A stretch of 64,000 nt of DNA, from positions 1,178,001-1,242,000 of the forward strand of contig JAADJZ010000004.1 of the NCBI GenBank assembly GCA_011032825.1, written 5' to 3'. Below the pieces are notes generated by a model, which ran no database searches, was not told where the DNA came from, and saw nothing but the letters and a program-made list of their open reading frames with translations. Shown here one piece after another: positions 1 through 11,340 of this stretch (position 1 is the stretch's first letter; every line of letters begins with the position of its first letter). Origin of the DNA: Massariosphaeria phaeospora. Lineage: Eukaryota > Ascomycota > Dothideomycetes > Pleosporales. The translations under genes were made by a program, and so were the position numbers.

Positions 1-2750
1 CTTACATAAACTTCTTTTTTTAGCAAGTTAAGCTCTTTTCTTTTTCTATTTTGTTTAAGTTAATAAATAAAAAACTGCTTACTAGCAACTAAAGCAAAAG
101 CTTTAGTTTTTAAAACTATTTACTACTTTAGAGTTTAGTTGTGCAAAACGAAGAAATAAAAGTAAAAGCAAAGCGAGTATTGTCGTTATAGCAATTAAAG
201 TAATTTAAAAACTCTTCGCAGTAGGTATGCTTGTTTTGATTATTTTAAGTTTTATTTTATGCGCGTAGTTAGTATATAACTGTAATAAGTAACTATAACA
301 ACTATACTTTGTACGCCGTAAGCTTTTAGCTAGACTCTAGAATAGTAGCATAATAAAATAAAAACTCTCGTTTATTGCTAGTTCTTTTATAATACTTGCT
401 AAGTTAAGCTTTTTTTTTTATCTGCAGCAGCTCGTACAACTGTAGGCTAGTTAAAAGTATTTTAATTTTTTATGTCGTTGTTAAGTTCGTTTTGCATACT
501 ATTTAGAAAGTTAAAAACAATTGTATATAAGCTAGATATACTAGACTTGTAGCTTATAGTTTTTACTTAAAAAGTTTGTTGCGTTTTTAAAGTTTTTAAG
601 CATATTAGTAATTAACTTTAAGTAGTGCTATTTGTCTAGTGTTAATTTTAGTTGCTTAAAGTTGCAAAAGTTTACTTTTGCTATATTTATATTATTTAGG
701 ATACTGTTTGCACTAATTGTTATCTTAAGTGCAATTTCTTTTACTAGCTATTTGTTAATAAATTTTTAAATTTTAAGTGCGCGCTTGCACATATTGTAAG
801 TTAAATTTTATTGTATTTTAACGTTGCGAATAACAAATATTTGTTATTTTAGTAGCAAGTGTAGTTGCGTAGCAATAAACCGCTTGTATTGTTAAAACAA
901 CAAATTAATTGCTATGCAAATAGCTTAGAGCTAAGTATGTTTTAAGCTGTAATAAAAGTATATAATAACGCACTATATACTTTGCAAAAAGAGTTTAAAA
1001 CAAAGATATTCGCTTGCACGTTGCTTAAATAGCGTTTTTGTAGTATTTCTTTTAGTTTAACGTTAGCACTTACTAATACTGCAAGCTTAAAGTGTAAAAT
1101 AATATTCTAAACAAAAAAGTTAATAATATAAGCAAAATACAAGATTAAGTTTTTTAATAAGCTCTAGAGTATGTTTTTTGCTTCTAGTTTTTGTTTAATA
1201 ACACAACTAAGCGTTTTGTTTTTTTTAGCATTATTTGCAGTAATTGCTAAAAAGCGTAATTTAATACTAGTGTTTAAGAGTACTTGCAGTATATTAGTAG
1301 CTGCAGTAGCACTAGTATGTTTTTCGCGTAGAAAAACAAAATCTAGTAACTTCTTTTAAAGCTGCTAGTTGTAGTTAACGTAGTATTCTTTAACTACAAA
1401 GAAACTAAAATAATTAAAAGCAAACTACCTAACTCTCGCAATTGAGATCTTAGTTAACTAGCTAATGTTATTAAGCAGTAATGCTTTAGCTTTTTTAAAT
1501 CGTTTATAGGACATTTTCTAGAATTTGAATTAGCTAGTACTTAGAATATTAGGTTAAAAAAATTAAAGAAATTGCTAGAATAAAAGCTGCTTAATTGTTT
1601 AAAAAAACTAGTTGCTATATATAACTACTCGTACTAGTTCTCGTTTAAAAGCCTAGGTTGAATATAGTAGTACAATAGTAGTAAACTAAAGTTAACGTAG
1701 TGCTAGCTGTAAACGAAGTTAAAAGTAAATAAAAGTAAGCGTTTTTTAGCAAGTCCTAGATTTAAAGTAGTTAAGCAAGTGTTTAGTTCTAATAGTTTTA
1801 ACTGCTAAGTGCTAAAAAGCAAAGCTGCAATTATAGCAAAATACGTAGAAATAGCTATTACTAGAATTAGTAGCTTTTTTAAACTATAGCTATACTTAAC
1901 TAGTGCGTACAGCAAAGTTCTATCGCGAATTTGCTATTTCTAAGTTTAGAGCCTACTTAGTAAAACTCTACTACATTTTCTACGTAGTTACTACTACTTC
2001 TTGTTCTATATTATTCTTAATATGCGTAAAAGAATATTTTACTAGATGTAGTTTATTCTTTTTCTCTTTCTAAACAAATTGCTTAGCGTTAAATTTAAAT
2101 AAACAAATAAGTAGCAAAAGTTTTGCTATGTTTATAACAAAAAGTATAGTACAAAAGCGCAGGTACTGTAATAAATAAACTGTAATAATTAGTGTTAGAG
2201 TAAATTAAAAATAAAGAATAAGTACATTGCGAAAGGAAAATACGCAGATTGTTAAAAAAGAATAGAACATGCTTTTCTGCTTGCGAAATATTGCTAACGT
2301 TCAAGCGCAAAAGCTAAAGCAGTAATGCAACTAAGATTAAAGCTAGAACTAAAGCTGCAGTAGTAGCGCTTTTATTCTACAATTTTAATTAAGTTATACT
2401 TGCTAATTTGTTAATTGCAATATTATGCACGTTTTAGGCTGCGTTATAGATAGTAAATACTAGCTATGTTTATACTAGCAACGTTTTAATTTACATAGAA
2501 AAGTAAAGAGCTTTAAGTTTGCGCTTTTTTATAAGCGTTACTATTGTTACGCTAGCGAATAAGTAGAGAGTACTTATCGATAGGTATAGGTTAGGTTATA
2601 AGTTGCACAAACTTTAAGTTAAAATTAAGTTAGAGTTAACCTAGCGTAGGTAGAGATTAAGTTAGAGTAGTTAAAGCTTTAAGTTAAAAGTTAAGTTAGA
2701 GTTACCTAAATAGTTAAGAAACTATAATAAATAAATGTAATAAATATACA
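1..2750. other. AT-rich RIP-degraded repeat DNA, no live gene
   Basis: This stretch is dominated by A and T, with frequent TA, TTAG and CTAA words and stop codons in every frame. That is what heavy repeat-induced point mutation leaves behind. The few open frames (for example near 1171-1359 and 2095-2310) are short, low in complexity and look like no known protein. I could not identify which transposon family or families the segment came from. Parts of it may be further mobile elements with unrecognisable ends. Confidence 0.7.
2615..2716. repeat. Left block of TTAAGTTAGAGTTA-type repeats
   Basis: Several degenerate copies of a TTAAGTTAGAGTTA-like word lie in tandem just outside the left end of the Fot1-like element. 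The same word occurs in both orientations outside the right end (about 4576-4714). The two blocks may be the arms of an older element into which the Fot1-like copy jumped, or simple AT-rich satellite-like DNA. Confidence 0.5.
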
Positions 2751-2752
2751 TA

Positions 2753-4536
2753 ACGTAAAGCACTAGCGAACTCAACAAACTAGTAAACTCAACAAAATTT
2801 GCCAAGACTACTACTTTCTCTATCAACGCAATATGTTTTAACCAACTAACGCGTTATTACACTAATACAAAAGAAAACTTTAGCTTGCTCTTAAAGCTTA
2901 TTATTTTAGCTAATTCTAAAGCTATTAAGCTGCTGCTAGTGCTTTTAACGTTAAACACTATACTCTTTCTAAACGCGCTAAAGAAATTTTATTTTAAGCT
3001 TAAACATAACTTACATTTTTAAAGCTTACTGCGACTAAAGAGCAGACAATTATTCAATATATTCTTAACTTTAATTCGCGAGAATTTGCTTTTCGGCTGT
3101 TTGAAGTAGAAGATATAGAAAATAAACTAGTAGCTGCGCAAAGTAAAGAACTAGTAGGCAAGAACTAAGCTAAGAGATTTGTAACGCGTTTAAGCGAGCT
3201 TAAAATAGCTTTCAATCGAGCAAAAAATCGGCAAAGAATACAATAGGAAAATTCTAAAGTAATTAGCGCGTAGTTTAAGCTTGTTAAGAATACCAAAGCT
3301 AAGTACAGCATCTAAAATAATAATATACACAACTTTAACAAAACTAGCTTCTAAATAAGTATTATTAAGTTTATAAAAGTTGTTACAAGCTTTTAAAAAC
3401 GTACTTATCTTAATCTTATCTAGCTAGGCAATTGAGAGTAAGTAATAGTTATTCAAAGCATTTGCGCCGCAAGATACGCGATCTTGCTATTTATTATCTA
3501 CAAAGAGCGCGTTTACATTTTAGCATAGTACAAAGAAAACTCTATACTTAGCAATTAAAAGCTTTTAGTTTCTAAAAACGGCTAGACAAACAACGCTTTT
3601 AGTTTTAAATAGTTAAAGCATTTTAACGCGCATACAAAAGCGCGTTAGTTAGAAAAGTATTAGCTACTTATTTTAAACAGCTATAAGAGCTACTAATTTT
3701 AGAATTTCAAAAACTATTGTTTTAAGTACAAGATTCTTACGCTTTGCATGCTAGCTTATTTATTTTAGAGATTTAGCGCGCTAGCGCGTTTTCTATATTA
3801 ACAAAAAAAGCTTTCTGCTAGCCTTTAAAAACGCGTTTTTTAAGGTATTTACAATAGAGAACTGCAAGAAAGCTTTTAAAGTCTTAAAGCTAGTTTCTAT
3901 TAACGCGCAAGTAGTTTTTAATTGTTTTAAAGTACAACTGTGTACTTTGCTACTACTTTTTGCACTAGAAACGCTGTAGCAGTTAAAAACTCCAAGCAAT
4001 ACACTTGAATTTAAATCGCAATTAAAGCTTATTACTACTAAGCTTAGTTCTTTTCTATTATCTCTAAAGAATAGAGTTAATTAGCTTGTTAAAGAGTTTT
4101 ACTAGATAGCCTATTAAGTTAAGCTAATGCGCAATTGAATCTCTAGCCTTAAAAAAACTATTAAAGAAGCAACAAAAAAAAATTTACAAAAACAAAAGCG
4201 AATTTAGATAGGTAGCACAATAGAGTATAGTAATAGATTAGCGCAAGTAGCTGCTAAAGCGTTTACAGCACTTTAGCTATTAAAGAAAGCGCGTAGTAAA
4301 GAGATTTAAAAAAGAGCACAACTAGTTCTACAGCGCTGTAAAAACTATAGTAATACAAAGCACAATGCTTAAACTTGCTAAAAAAATACAAAAAAAGCTT
4401 TTAAATCTAAAGCTAGCACGACGTACGCAGGTTCTTTGTTTGATAGCAATTAATTTAATGTTCTTTGAGATAAGTTGGTTGTGCTAAGATATTTTGTCGA
4501 GTTTACTAGTCTATCGAGTTCGCTAGTACTTTACGT
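2753..4536 (+). mobile_element. Fot1/pogo-type DNA transposon, RIP-inactivated, 1784 bp
   Basis: The element begins ACGTAAAGCACTAGCGAACT and ends with the near-exact inverted copy, so the terminal inverted repeats are about 53 bp. It is flanked on both sides by TA (2751-2752 and 4537-4538), the target duplication of Tc1-mariner transposons. Its length is close to the 1.9 kb of Fot1. Inside is one decayed transposase gene on the plus strand. Arms and coding part are saturated with C-to-T and G-to-A type changes, so the copy is dead, but its borders can be set to the base. Confidence 0.85.
2833..4453 (+). pseudogene. Fot1/pogo-family transposase, RIP pseudogene
   Basis: Broken remains of a Tc1-mariner, Fot1-like transposase of roughly 540 codons. 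In family order one can still see an N-terminal helix-turn-helix region, the segment after the first DDE aspartate (VVTS then a basic stretch), the well-kept words VIQSICAA and FIIYK, a WLKHFNAHTKAR-like stretch, and a C-terminal Cys/His zinc-knuckle remnant near 4336-4400. Tryptophan and glutamine codons have turned into TAG or TAA at many places, as RIP does. Start and stop are approximate because the frame is littered with nonsense codons. Confidence 0.75.
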
Positions 4537-4575
4537 TAGAAAACTTAATATTAATATAAATTGTAAATATTATGT

Positions 4576-4714
4576 AAAACTTAACTACAACTCTAAGCTT
4601 TAACTACTTTAACTTAACTCTAACTTAAGCTGCTTAGTAACTAGCGTAAGTTAAAGCTAAAGTTAAGTTAGAGTCTAACGTAAGCTAACTTAACTCTAAC
4701 TTAACTTTTACCTA
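4576..4714. repeat. Right block of TTAAGTTAGAGTTA-type repeats
   Basis: Copies of TTAACTCTAACTTA and its reverse complement alternate just outside the right end of the Fot1-like element, mirroring the block at 2615-2716. The word occurs on both strands, so the block can fold on itself. Function unknown. Confidence 0.5.
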
Positions 4715-5138
4715 TTTACTAGCCTAAGCTGTACAAGTCTAGTTCGCATAACTATGTAGAAAAGCAGAAGTATACAACTTTTTCTACATTTGCTACTTAA
4801 ATAGAGAAAACATACAACGCAAGATTTTACACCAAAAATAGCAAACTCTTTTTTTAATTTGTTCTAATGTACTAATATTTTCCTAAAGCTATGCAGCAGG
4901 CTAGTATTACGTAGTAAAATAAATATTGTTACTTACTCTTTTTCCTTTCTTCGCTTACTTCTACTATCCCGTTCTCTCTTATTCTAACTTCTTTCAAACG
5001 TTCTCGTCCTCTCTAACTCTCTCCTACCTAAGAAAATTCAAAAACTAAAAAAAAAAATTAGGAGAATACATACCTCGGCCGGCAGCCGTAGTGTAGTCGT
5101 GCTAAACCAACGACTTTCGTAAGCGAGAATCTAATAAT
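4715..5138. other. AT-rich spacer between two transposons
   Basis: Mostly AT-rich RIP-type sequence with a pyrimidine-rich stretch near 4930-5030. A short island from about 5072 to 5135 is clearly less mutated (GGCCGGCAGCCG and nearby) and may be the end of another repeat. I see no gene. Confidence 0.5.
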
Positions 5139-5292
5139 TACCGTGTCCGTGCACCTAATGCACGGATTTAGCCAATGCACGCCGAACACTATAAACGCTC
5201 TATTAGAAATAAAGCTATAGAGCTACCTACAATTAATATTATTACAAGATATTCTAGAAAAGTACTATATTGATACTTGCGATCAACTTGTG

Positions 5293-8063
5293 CTACTTAT
5301 ATTTATCTAGAAGCTTAACGTTGCGGCCGCGACGCGTTAGAATAGCTAAAGCAGCAGATACGCTCTCTAAGGCTTTTGCAGCATTTCTAGTATTAACGCT
5401 ACGTTTGTAACGCTTTTTGCTCTGTAAAGATAGCTGCAAAGCTTTTTTTTTACTTTTTTAAAAAGATTGTAGAGCTTTTGTAGCGTCGCGAGCTTTTTTC
5501 TAGCAAGCGCGTTCTGCTGCCTTTTTTGCTTTCTTCTTCTCTTTTGCTACTTTAGCTGCTTTCCGCGCTACACGCTTTTTTTCTGCAATTTTCTTTTTGT
5601 ACAGCTTAGCTGCCTTCTTTAGCTCTGCTATTTCTGCTTTTTAAAGTTGCTGCTTTTAATTTTCTTACTCTTTAATTAACTAACGAACACGTGCTTTTTT
5701 TACTTTCTTGGTAACTAGAAGATAGCTCTACTATAATACTCCTAGCGCTATTAAAAGTCTAAAGCTTTGCTTTTCTTCTTACGCTTTTTCTTAATAGATA
5801 GAGCCTGCTTAAAACTATCTATTTTATGCTTAAGTAGGTTATTTTGAATAGATTAGTAGTAAAGCGATTGACGAAGCTTTTGTGTATTCTTACTACTCTA
5901 ATTACTTGCTACAAAGCGTACAAGCCTATTTATATTTCTCCAATCATAATCGCTAAGTAATAATAAAAAGTTTTTTCTTAATTCTTGAGTTTTAGTGAAT
6001 CTATTAAGAATAAGATTAGAATTAGAAAGTAATATGCCTGTTGCTCTAAAAGAGCTAAAAATTGTTGATTCTTTAAAGGAGGTTTCCTACGCTTTCTAGA
6101 ATAGTAGAAAAAAGTTGCTTTTAGTAATAGAAAAAAAACCTTAGCTTGTTTAAAAGTAGTTTGATAGTTCTACTAAGTAGGCAGTTGATAGAAGCTTGAA
6201 CATTGCTACATCAAGTAGCTAAAGCGTATAAGTCAAATAAAAAAGTAGAATAGCAAAAAGAATCTTGTTCTAATTACAGTAGTTAATAAGATCTATAGTA
6301 ATATAGGATTCGTAGCTATCTAGAATTAAAAGTCGATAGAATCGTTGAGTTTTCTTTTTTGTACAGCGATTAAACACTTGCTTAAGCTAAGCAAGTTTAA
6401 TATCGTTGTTCGTCTAGCTAGATAGTAATAAGGTAATAAAGACTAGGTGTTCTCTTGCCTAGATATCGTTTACCTAGCTTAATTGAATGCTTTTGTTAGT
6501 AGCTTTATAGATAAAGCTTAGAAGCAAAGCAAATCTATTAGCGCATATACATGCTAGAAGCGTAATCCATGCACAATTTCTATTTTAGATTAATGCTCTA
6601 ACCTTTTTCTTCTCTTACATTCGTCTACTAAATATTCTCTTTAATCTACTAATAATGCTAATTAAGAAGCTTTTCTCGTTTATATTGTAGGTATAACGAG
6701 GATCTATTTAATATTGCTCAATCTTGCTGTGTAGAAGATAAAAGTAGAAGCAATATTTATTCTCTAAATTAGCTTTGTAGCGATTGCTGTCCATGCCGAC
6801 TGTCTATTGTAATATAAAATAAATGCTGTGTCGGTTGATAAAGCAAGTAACCTAGCTTTCGCTAACTAGCTTCTTAGCTATTGTTAATGCAAAATTTTGT
6901 ATTATCTCTTTTGTAAGAGGTATAACGTACCTCACGGGTAGTCGGGCTACACGGGTTCGCGGGACACTTTTGCCAAGCAAATTATCTAATATTATAACCT
7001 TAATACCTTTCTTAATAGTAGGCCTATTAGAATAATTTATACACTGTTATAAAGCTCTAAGCTAGGACTTTAAAATCTACTAAAAATTACCTAAATAGGC
7101 TAAGTACTACTAGAGTTTTTAAAGTTTAAAGATAAAGAGCTCGCTTAAGCTCTATACCTAGTATCTAGTAGAATTCTACTATAATAAACTTTTATATTCT
7201 AAAATATTCTTATTTATACTGTAAGTTAGAGTTCTAGAAAGTTATATAGTATATAGCTTAGAATCAAAGCTATTAGATAGAATTAGAGTTTATATATAAA
7301 ACCTACTAAGTATAAAGTATTAGTACTATTATAACTCTAAATAATACTACTTTTTTAAAGCTTATATAGTATAATTATACTAAGTACTAAATTATTAAGT
7401 AGTTTTACATTAGGTTTTAATAGTTATATATAGATATTTATACTTAGCTAGTATAAAGAAAGTAAACTACTTTCTAACCTATCTAGTAGCTTTAATCTTA
7501 GGCTACACGCTATAAAACTCTCTAGTACTTTAATATATAGTATAAATAAGAATATTTTAGAATATAAAAGTTTATTATAGTAGAATTCTACTAGATACTA
7601 GGTATAGAGCTTAAGCGAGCTCTTTATCTTTAAACTTTAAAAACTCTAGTAGTACTTAGCCTATTTAGGTAATTTTTAGTAGATTTTAAAGTCCTAGCTT
7701 AGAGCTTTAAAACAGTGTATAAATTATTCTAATAGGCCTACTATTAAGAAAGGTATTAAAGTTATAATATTAGATAATTTGCTTGGCAAAAGTGTCCCGC
7801 GAACCCGTGTGGCCCGACTACCCGTGAGGTACGTTATGTCTCTCTGTAAGTCTTTTAATATATCGCACAAGCTCCTGCTCTTGCTGTAAGTTAAGCTTTT
7901 GTTAATTGTTTATAGTAGCTGCACGCGACGCTGTAACACCTTAGTGTCTTTGCGATAGTGTACTGCGATTGACACTACGTCTAGTAGCAATTTCTGTATA
8001 TAAGAAATCTTCTTCTAGCTTTCGCAATTTGATTTCATCAATTGCAGCCTGAATAGGGTCCAT
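5293..8063 (-). pseudogene. Pogo-type DDE transposase, interrupted pseudogene
   Basis: Reading the minus strand from the ATG at 8063, the N-terminus starts MDPIQAAIDEIK and runs into a helix-turn-helix region (TRRSVNRSTLSQRH). It is then cut by the foldback at 6925-7834. On the other side the frame resumes with words typical of CENP-B/pogo transposases (FINRHSI, GMDSNR, then the degraded DDE core) and ends in a basic, coiled-coil tail with the word RSGRNVKLP. Many Trp, Gln and Arg codons have become stops. It encodes no working enzyme. Confidence 0.82.
6925..7834. mobile_element. 910-bp foldback (long-inverted-repeat) element nested in the pogo-like copy
   Basis: About 280 bp at the left (6925 to about 7206) is repeated as an almost perfect inverted copy at the right (about 7554-7834). 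The ends read ACGTACCTCAC and GTGAGGTACGT and are bordered by TA (6923-6924 and 7835-7836). The central 350 bp is AT-rich with no open frame, so the unit is non-autonomous, like a large MITE or foldback element. It sits inside the transposase reading frame, so it arrived after the host transposon. It carries RIP-like decay except at its outermost 40 bp. The two arms could extrude as a cruciform. Confidence 0.82.
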
Positions 8064-8163
8064 AGTGGTGGAGTTGTCGCGTGTTGAAGATTAGGGAGTT
8101 TTGACGTGTTTGGTGTTCGGCGTGCATTGGCTGAATCCGTGCATTGGGTGCACGGACACGGTA

Positions 8164-9613
8164 TCGGACTCTAACCGCAGTCGCCCTCCTGACCGATCAG
8201 CCCGTTGTCGAGTGTCAGGAGCCCGCCTGATTGACCACACTGTGTTGTCTGGTGTCTACGCTTGTTAGTTGAAGGATTTGAGAAAGTCGGCGTATTTAAG
8301 GACTACAAAATTAATTTTGGGGTAGGTGGGTGAGTGAGTGGGGGCGTGCGTGCGCGAGTTTCGGTGGGCGGAGTGACTGACTGGGCTGTGACGTAATGCT
8401 GCGAGTGCTGGGAGAACCTTGGAGGGTAGGCTTTGCACGTGTACGTGTGGCACCCATTGGGAGAGGAAACGCGCGCATGCGGCGTGTAGGTACCTACCTA
8501 TCTAGAGAGCAAAGCGCAAGCCCTCGTACATGTTACCTACTCTCTGCCAACGCGCTCTCTATCCCTGAACCCTCAACATATTTACGGCCTCTCCCCGCGA
8601 GTCGCTATACGTTCTCTCACGCAACCTCGTTGACGCGGATGCCACCCTCGATGCGGCAGCCCTCTTTCCGCTGCTCGTCCAAGTGCTCGGCATAGTCCCT
8701 CGTCCCGCCAAACCCACGCTGCTACCCTGACCCACGAAGGACCCGTTGTTACGTGCACGCTCACAACCACACAGCATAGCACAGCGCAGCACAGCGCAGC
8801 GCCAAAGCGAGAGAAGAGCTAAAGAACCTCACGACACTCATGGAACTTGGAGAAGCGACTGAGTATGAAAACGAAGAACTACAACGCATCGCAGAGCAAC
8901 GCAGAGCAACGAAGGAGAAACTCTCATACACGCATGTATACTAGATCTTTAGGGAATAGAGAGCAACAGCAGATGCAATAATCCCAGCAAAAGAACCCAG
9001 CGACAAGGCCAGCCTTGATTCCCGCTGCTTGCTCTAGACCTCACAAACCGCCCGCGCAACAGACACGAAACCAAGAGAGAACGCACAAACAGGCACACAA
9101 CTACGCTTAACAAGCATACCCGCCCGCAGACAACATGTAGACCCACAGGTAGAAACAAAGGCACCCAAGCCTTCGACCCTCAGAGCAAGCTTCGGCACAA
9201 GAACGACAGGCCGTTTTACATATCCACTACGTTCACTACTGTGCAGACTACTACTGCATTGATGATGGGAGCAGGTTCGAGGAGCTCTGGATGGACATGG
9301 AAAAGCGAAGGCGAGACAAGGAGAATAGAGACGGACGCAAGAGAAAAGAGGCGGACAGAGAGGGAGAAAGAACCTAAAATTGGAATTGGAGTGGAATGTA
9401 TAGGGATCCAAGATAGAGCTGAGCTGAGCTGGTGTCTACGGCGAACCTGATATAGAGATACAGGATGCGATATTTAGACGCCATGCTCGTTGCTGTCGTA
9501 TACTAGTACCATAGTCTTGTTACATCGGCCGAGTCAGCTAAAATCACAGCGGTTTTGGGCATGAGTGACGATGCATGCACCGTCAATGCAAGCATCCCCT
9601 TCGACGCTGCACA
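8164..9613. other. Intergenic region at the repeat-to-gene boundary
   Basis: Base composition changes abruptly from AT-rich to balanced or GC-rich right after the transposon end. The open frames here lack coding logic, overlap each other on both strands and match nothing I know. GTGAGTGAGTGG-like and CAGCGCAGCACAGCGC-like simple repeats are present near 8330 and 8780. No gene is supported. Confidence 0.55.
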
Positions 9614-10937
9614 TCAACCCTCCACATCCTCTGCCTTCCTCTCCACCCAGACATCCTCAACATCAATTCCATACTCGTTGACCTCCTTCTCCACCATGGC
9701 CTTGTCCTTCAAAAACGGACCCACCAACGCCCACGCCGCCCTACTGTTCGCCCCCTCCTCATCCTCCCACAGGCTCAACTCTTCACTATCCCCCTCCTCC
9801 ATCTTCTTGAAGGCGATTCCAGTCCGCAAGTAAATCGCCCCCACGGCGTCACCCCCGATAATCTTGTTGACGAAATCCTCGAAATTCTCGTCCGCGGCAT
9901 CCTGCATGAGGTTGATGCTGCGCATGCCCCAGAAGGCCGCTTCCTCCCACTGCTGCAGCTTGAGGTAGGCGCCGACAACCCGCGACACCAGTTTGATGCG
10001 GAGGATGATGCGCACTGTGTATCCAACCTGGCCGGAGTAGCGCCCGGTCGCGATGGTCTCCTGGAAGAAGACCTCGGCGAGGACGCGGCGCGTGCGGTCC
10101 TTGACGAGGATATGGAGGGCGTGGAAGGCTTGATTGTATAGTTGCAGGGCCTCGACGGCGTTGCCCTCGGCTAGTACGCGGTCGCCCTCGAGCATCAGGT
10201 CTGTTGCTTTCTCGCAGCACTGCTGCACGGTGTCGTGCGGCACCGCCATGCGGCGTTGCAGTTCCTGCTTCACGTCCTCGTCATAGCCTTCGACGACCAC
10301 CTCGTGCAGGCCATTCACTTCGCCAAAGGGCAAGAGCATCTGCTTTTGCCGCGCGATCGACATGGTTTTGTTGTCTTCCGGCTCTTGAACATCGCTGCGC
10401 AGTGTGAAATCGACGCGGAGGTGGTCGTTGAGCCGCGGATAGCTGAGCGTCGAGTAGAACCATACGCGGCTGAAGAGGTATAGGTCTTTGAGGAGGATTA
10501 TCAGGCTGTAGTCGGCCTCGGCTTGGTGGATTGGGGCGCAGATGGAGACAGTGGCATGATGGTAGTCAAATTTGGCGGCTTGCTCGCCAGCTACGACGAT
10601 AGGTACCGGGCCTTCTTGAGATATGTGGGTTACTGCGATGCAGACAATTAGCATCGATCGATCCTTAGCTCTCTTGTGGTATTCTGGGGGTGGTACCTGC
10701 TGTAGGCCAAGGGGTTTGCACCTTGACGAACACAAACTGCCTCCGGAAGACTTTCATGGCTTCGGCGTGAACCTGTTTGCTGACGCGATTCAGTCGCAAG
10801 TCAAAGTCGTAGCTCTGAAAGAAACCACCCTCGGAATCCCGGGCGACGCCGCCTGCATCGGGGACGTAGTAGTGCGCATAGATGGACTCGCGGAGCTCTA
10901 GAGGCAAGCGCATGATGGGAAACGGTTCAGCTGGCAT
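9614..10937 (-). CDS. Conserved hypothetical protein, F-box/2EXR-like N-terminus
   Basis: Two exons, 10937-10697 and 10632-9614, join across a 64-nt intron (GTACCA donor, GCTAAT branch site, GCAG acceptor) to give 419 residues in one frame. The ATG at 10937 directly precedes the conserved N-terminal segment. The first 30 residues contain MRLPLELRESIYAHYY, the pattern that opens many fungal F-box-like and 2EXR proteins, followed by a beta-rich stretch. Residues from about 220 onward are helical and resemble tetratricopeptide-like pairs (for example EGNAVEALQLYNQAF and QQWEEAAFWGMRS). The likely role is protein-protein interaction, but no function can be named. The gene runs in the same direction as TIM50. 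Confidence 0.78.
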
Positions 10938-11340
10938 GGTGTGAGTATGGGGACTGATTGACGGGCAAGGAGAGAGTTGCGGAAGGTGATGTAGGGGGTG
11001 GTGGAGGTGGGAGGGTGGGTAAACAAGAAACGAGGGAGACGTGATGCGCCGACTAGAACTGCCCCGCGAAACGCCACATTGGATAACTCCGCGGCTTGTC
11101 CGAACGAGCGCCACACAGATCGTCAGGCGTCACTTCCCTGTTCGGACAACGAGCCTTGCGCAATTACATCTTTCGATTCAAATACATATGATACAGGCGC
11201 TACACAAGCCCCAACCGCAGTATGCAACCCATCAGATCGCCCAGCGTCATGCAATGGCACTTTCCAAACCCATGAGTGGAACATTGCATCTCGTTTTATA
11301 GCCCAAACTCCGATACCGCGTTTTCTTGAACCAAAGACGG
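10938..11340. other. Intergenic region between hypothetical protein and TIM50
   Basis: About 400 bp holding the 5' flank of the hypothetical gene (both genes read leftward) and the 3' end of TIM50. A GGTGGTGGAGGTGG purine run lies near 10997-11015. I see no further gene. Confidence 0.5.

Larger units (their letters stand above)
5141..8161 (-). mobile_element. Pogo-like DNA transposon, RIP-mutated, with a nested insertion
   Basis: The terminal inverted repeats are about 49 bp (5141-5189 and 8113-8161), start CCGTGTCCGTGCAC, and are flanked by TA at 5139-5140 and 8162-8163. Within each repeat the short word AATGCACG recurs, a possible transposase-binding motif. Without the 910-bp foldback and its TA duplication, the host element is about 2.1 kb. 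A second copy starts at 63017. Against that copy nearly all differences here are C-to-T or G-to-A, direct evidence of RIP. Mutation is heavy in the body but almost absent in the last 130 bp at the right end. Confidence 0.88.

Noticed and set aside
1171..2310. Short frames in the AT-rich block as small genes
   Set aside because: Low complexity, surrounded by RIP-type sequence, and no start context or homology.
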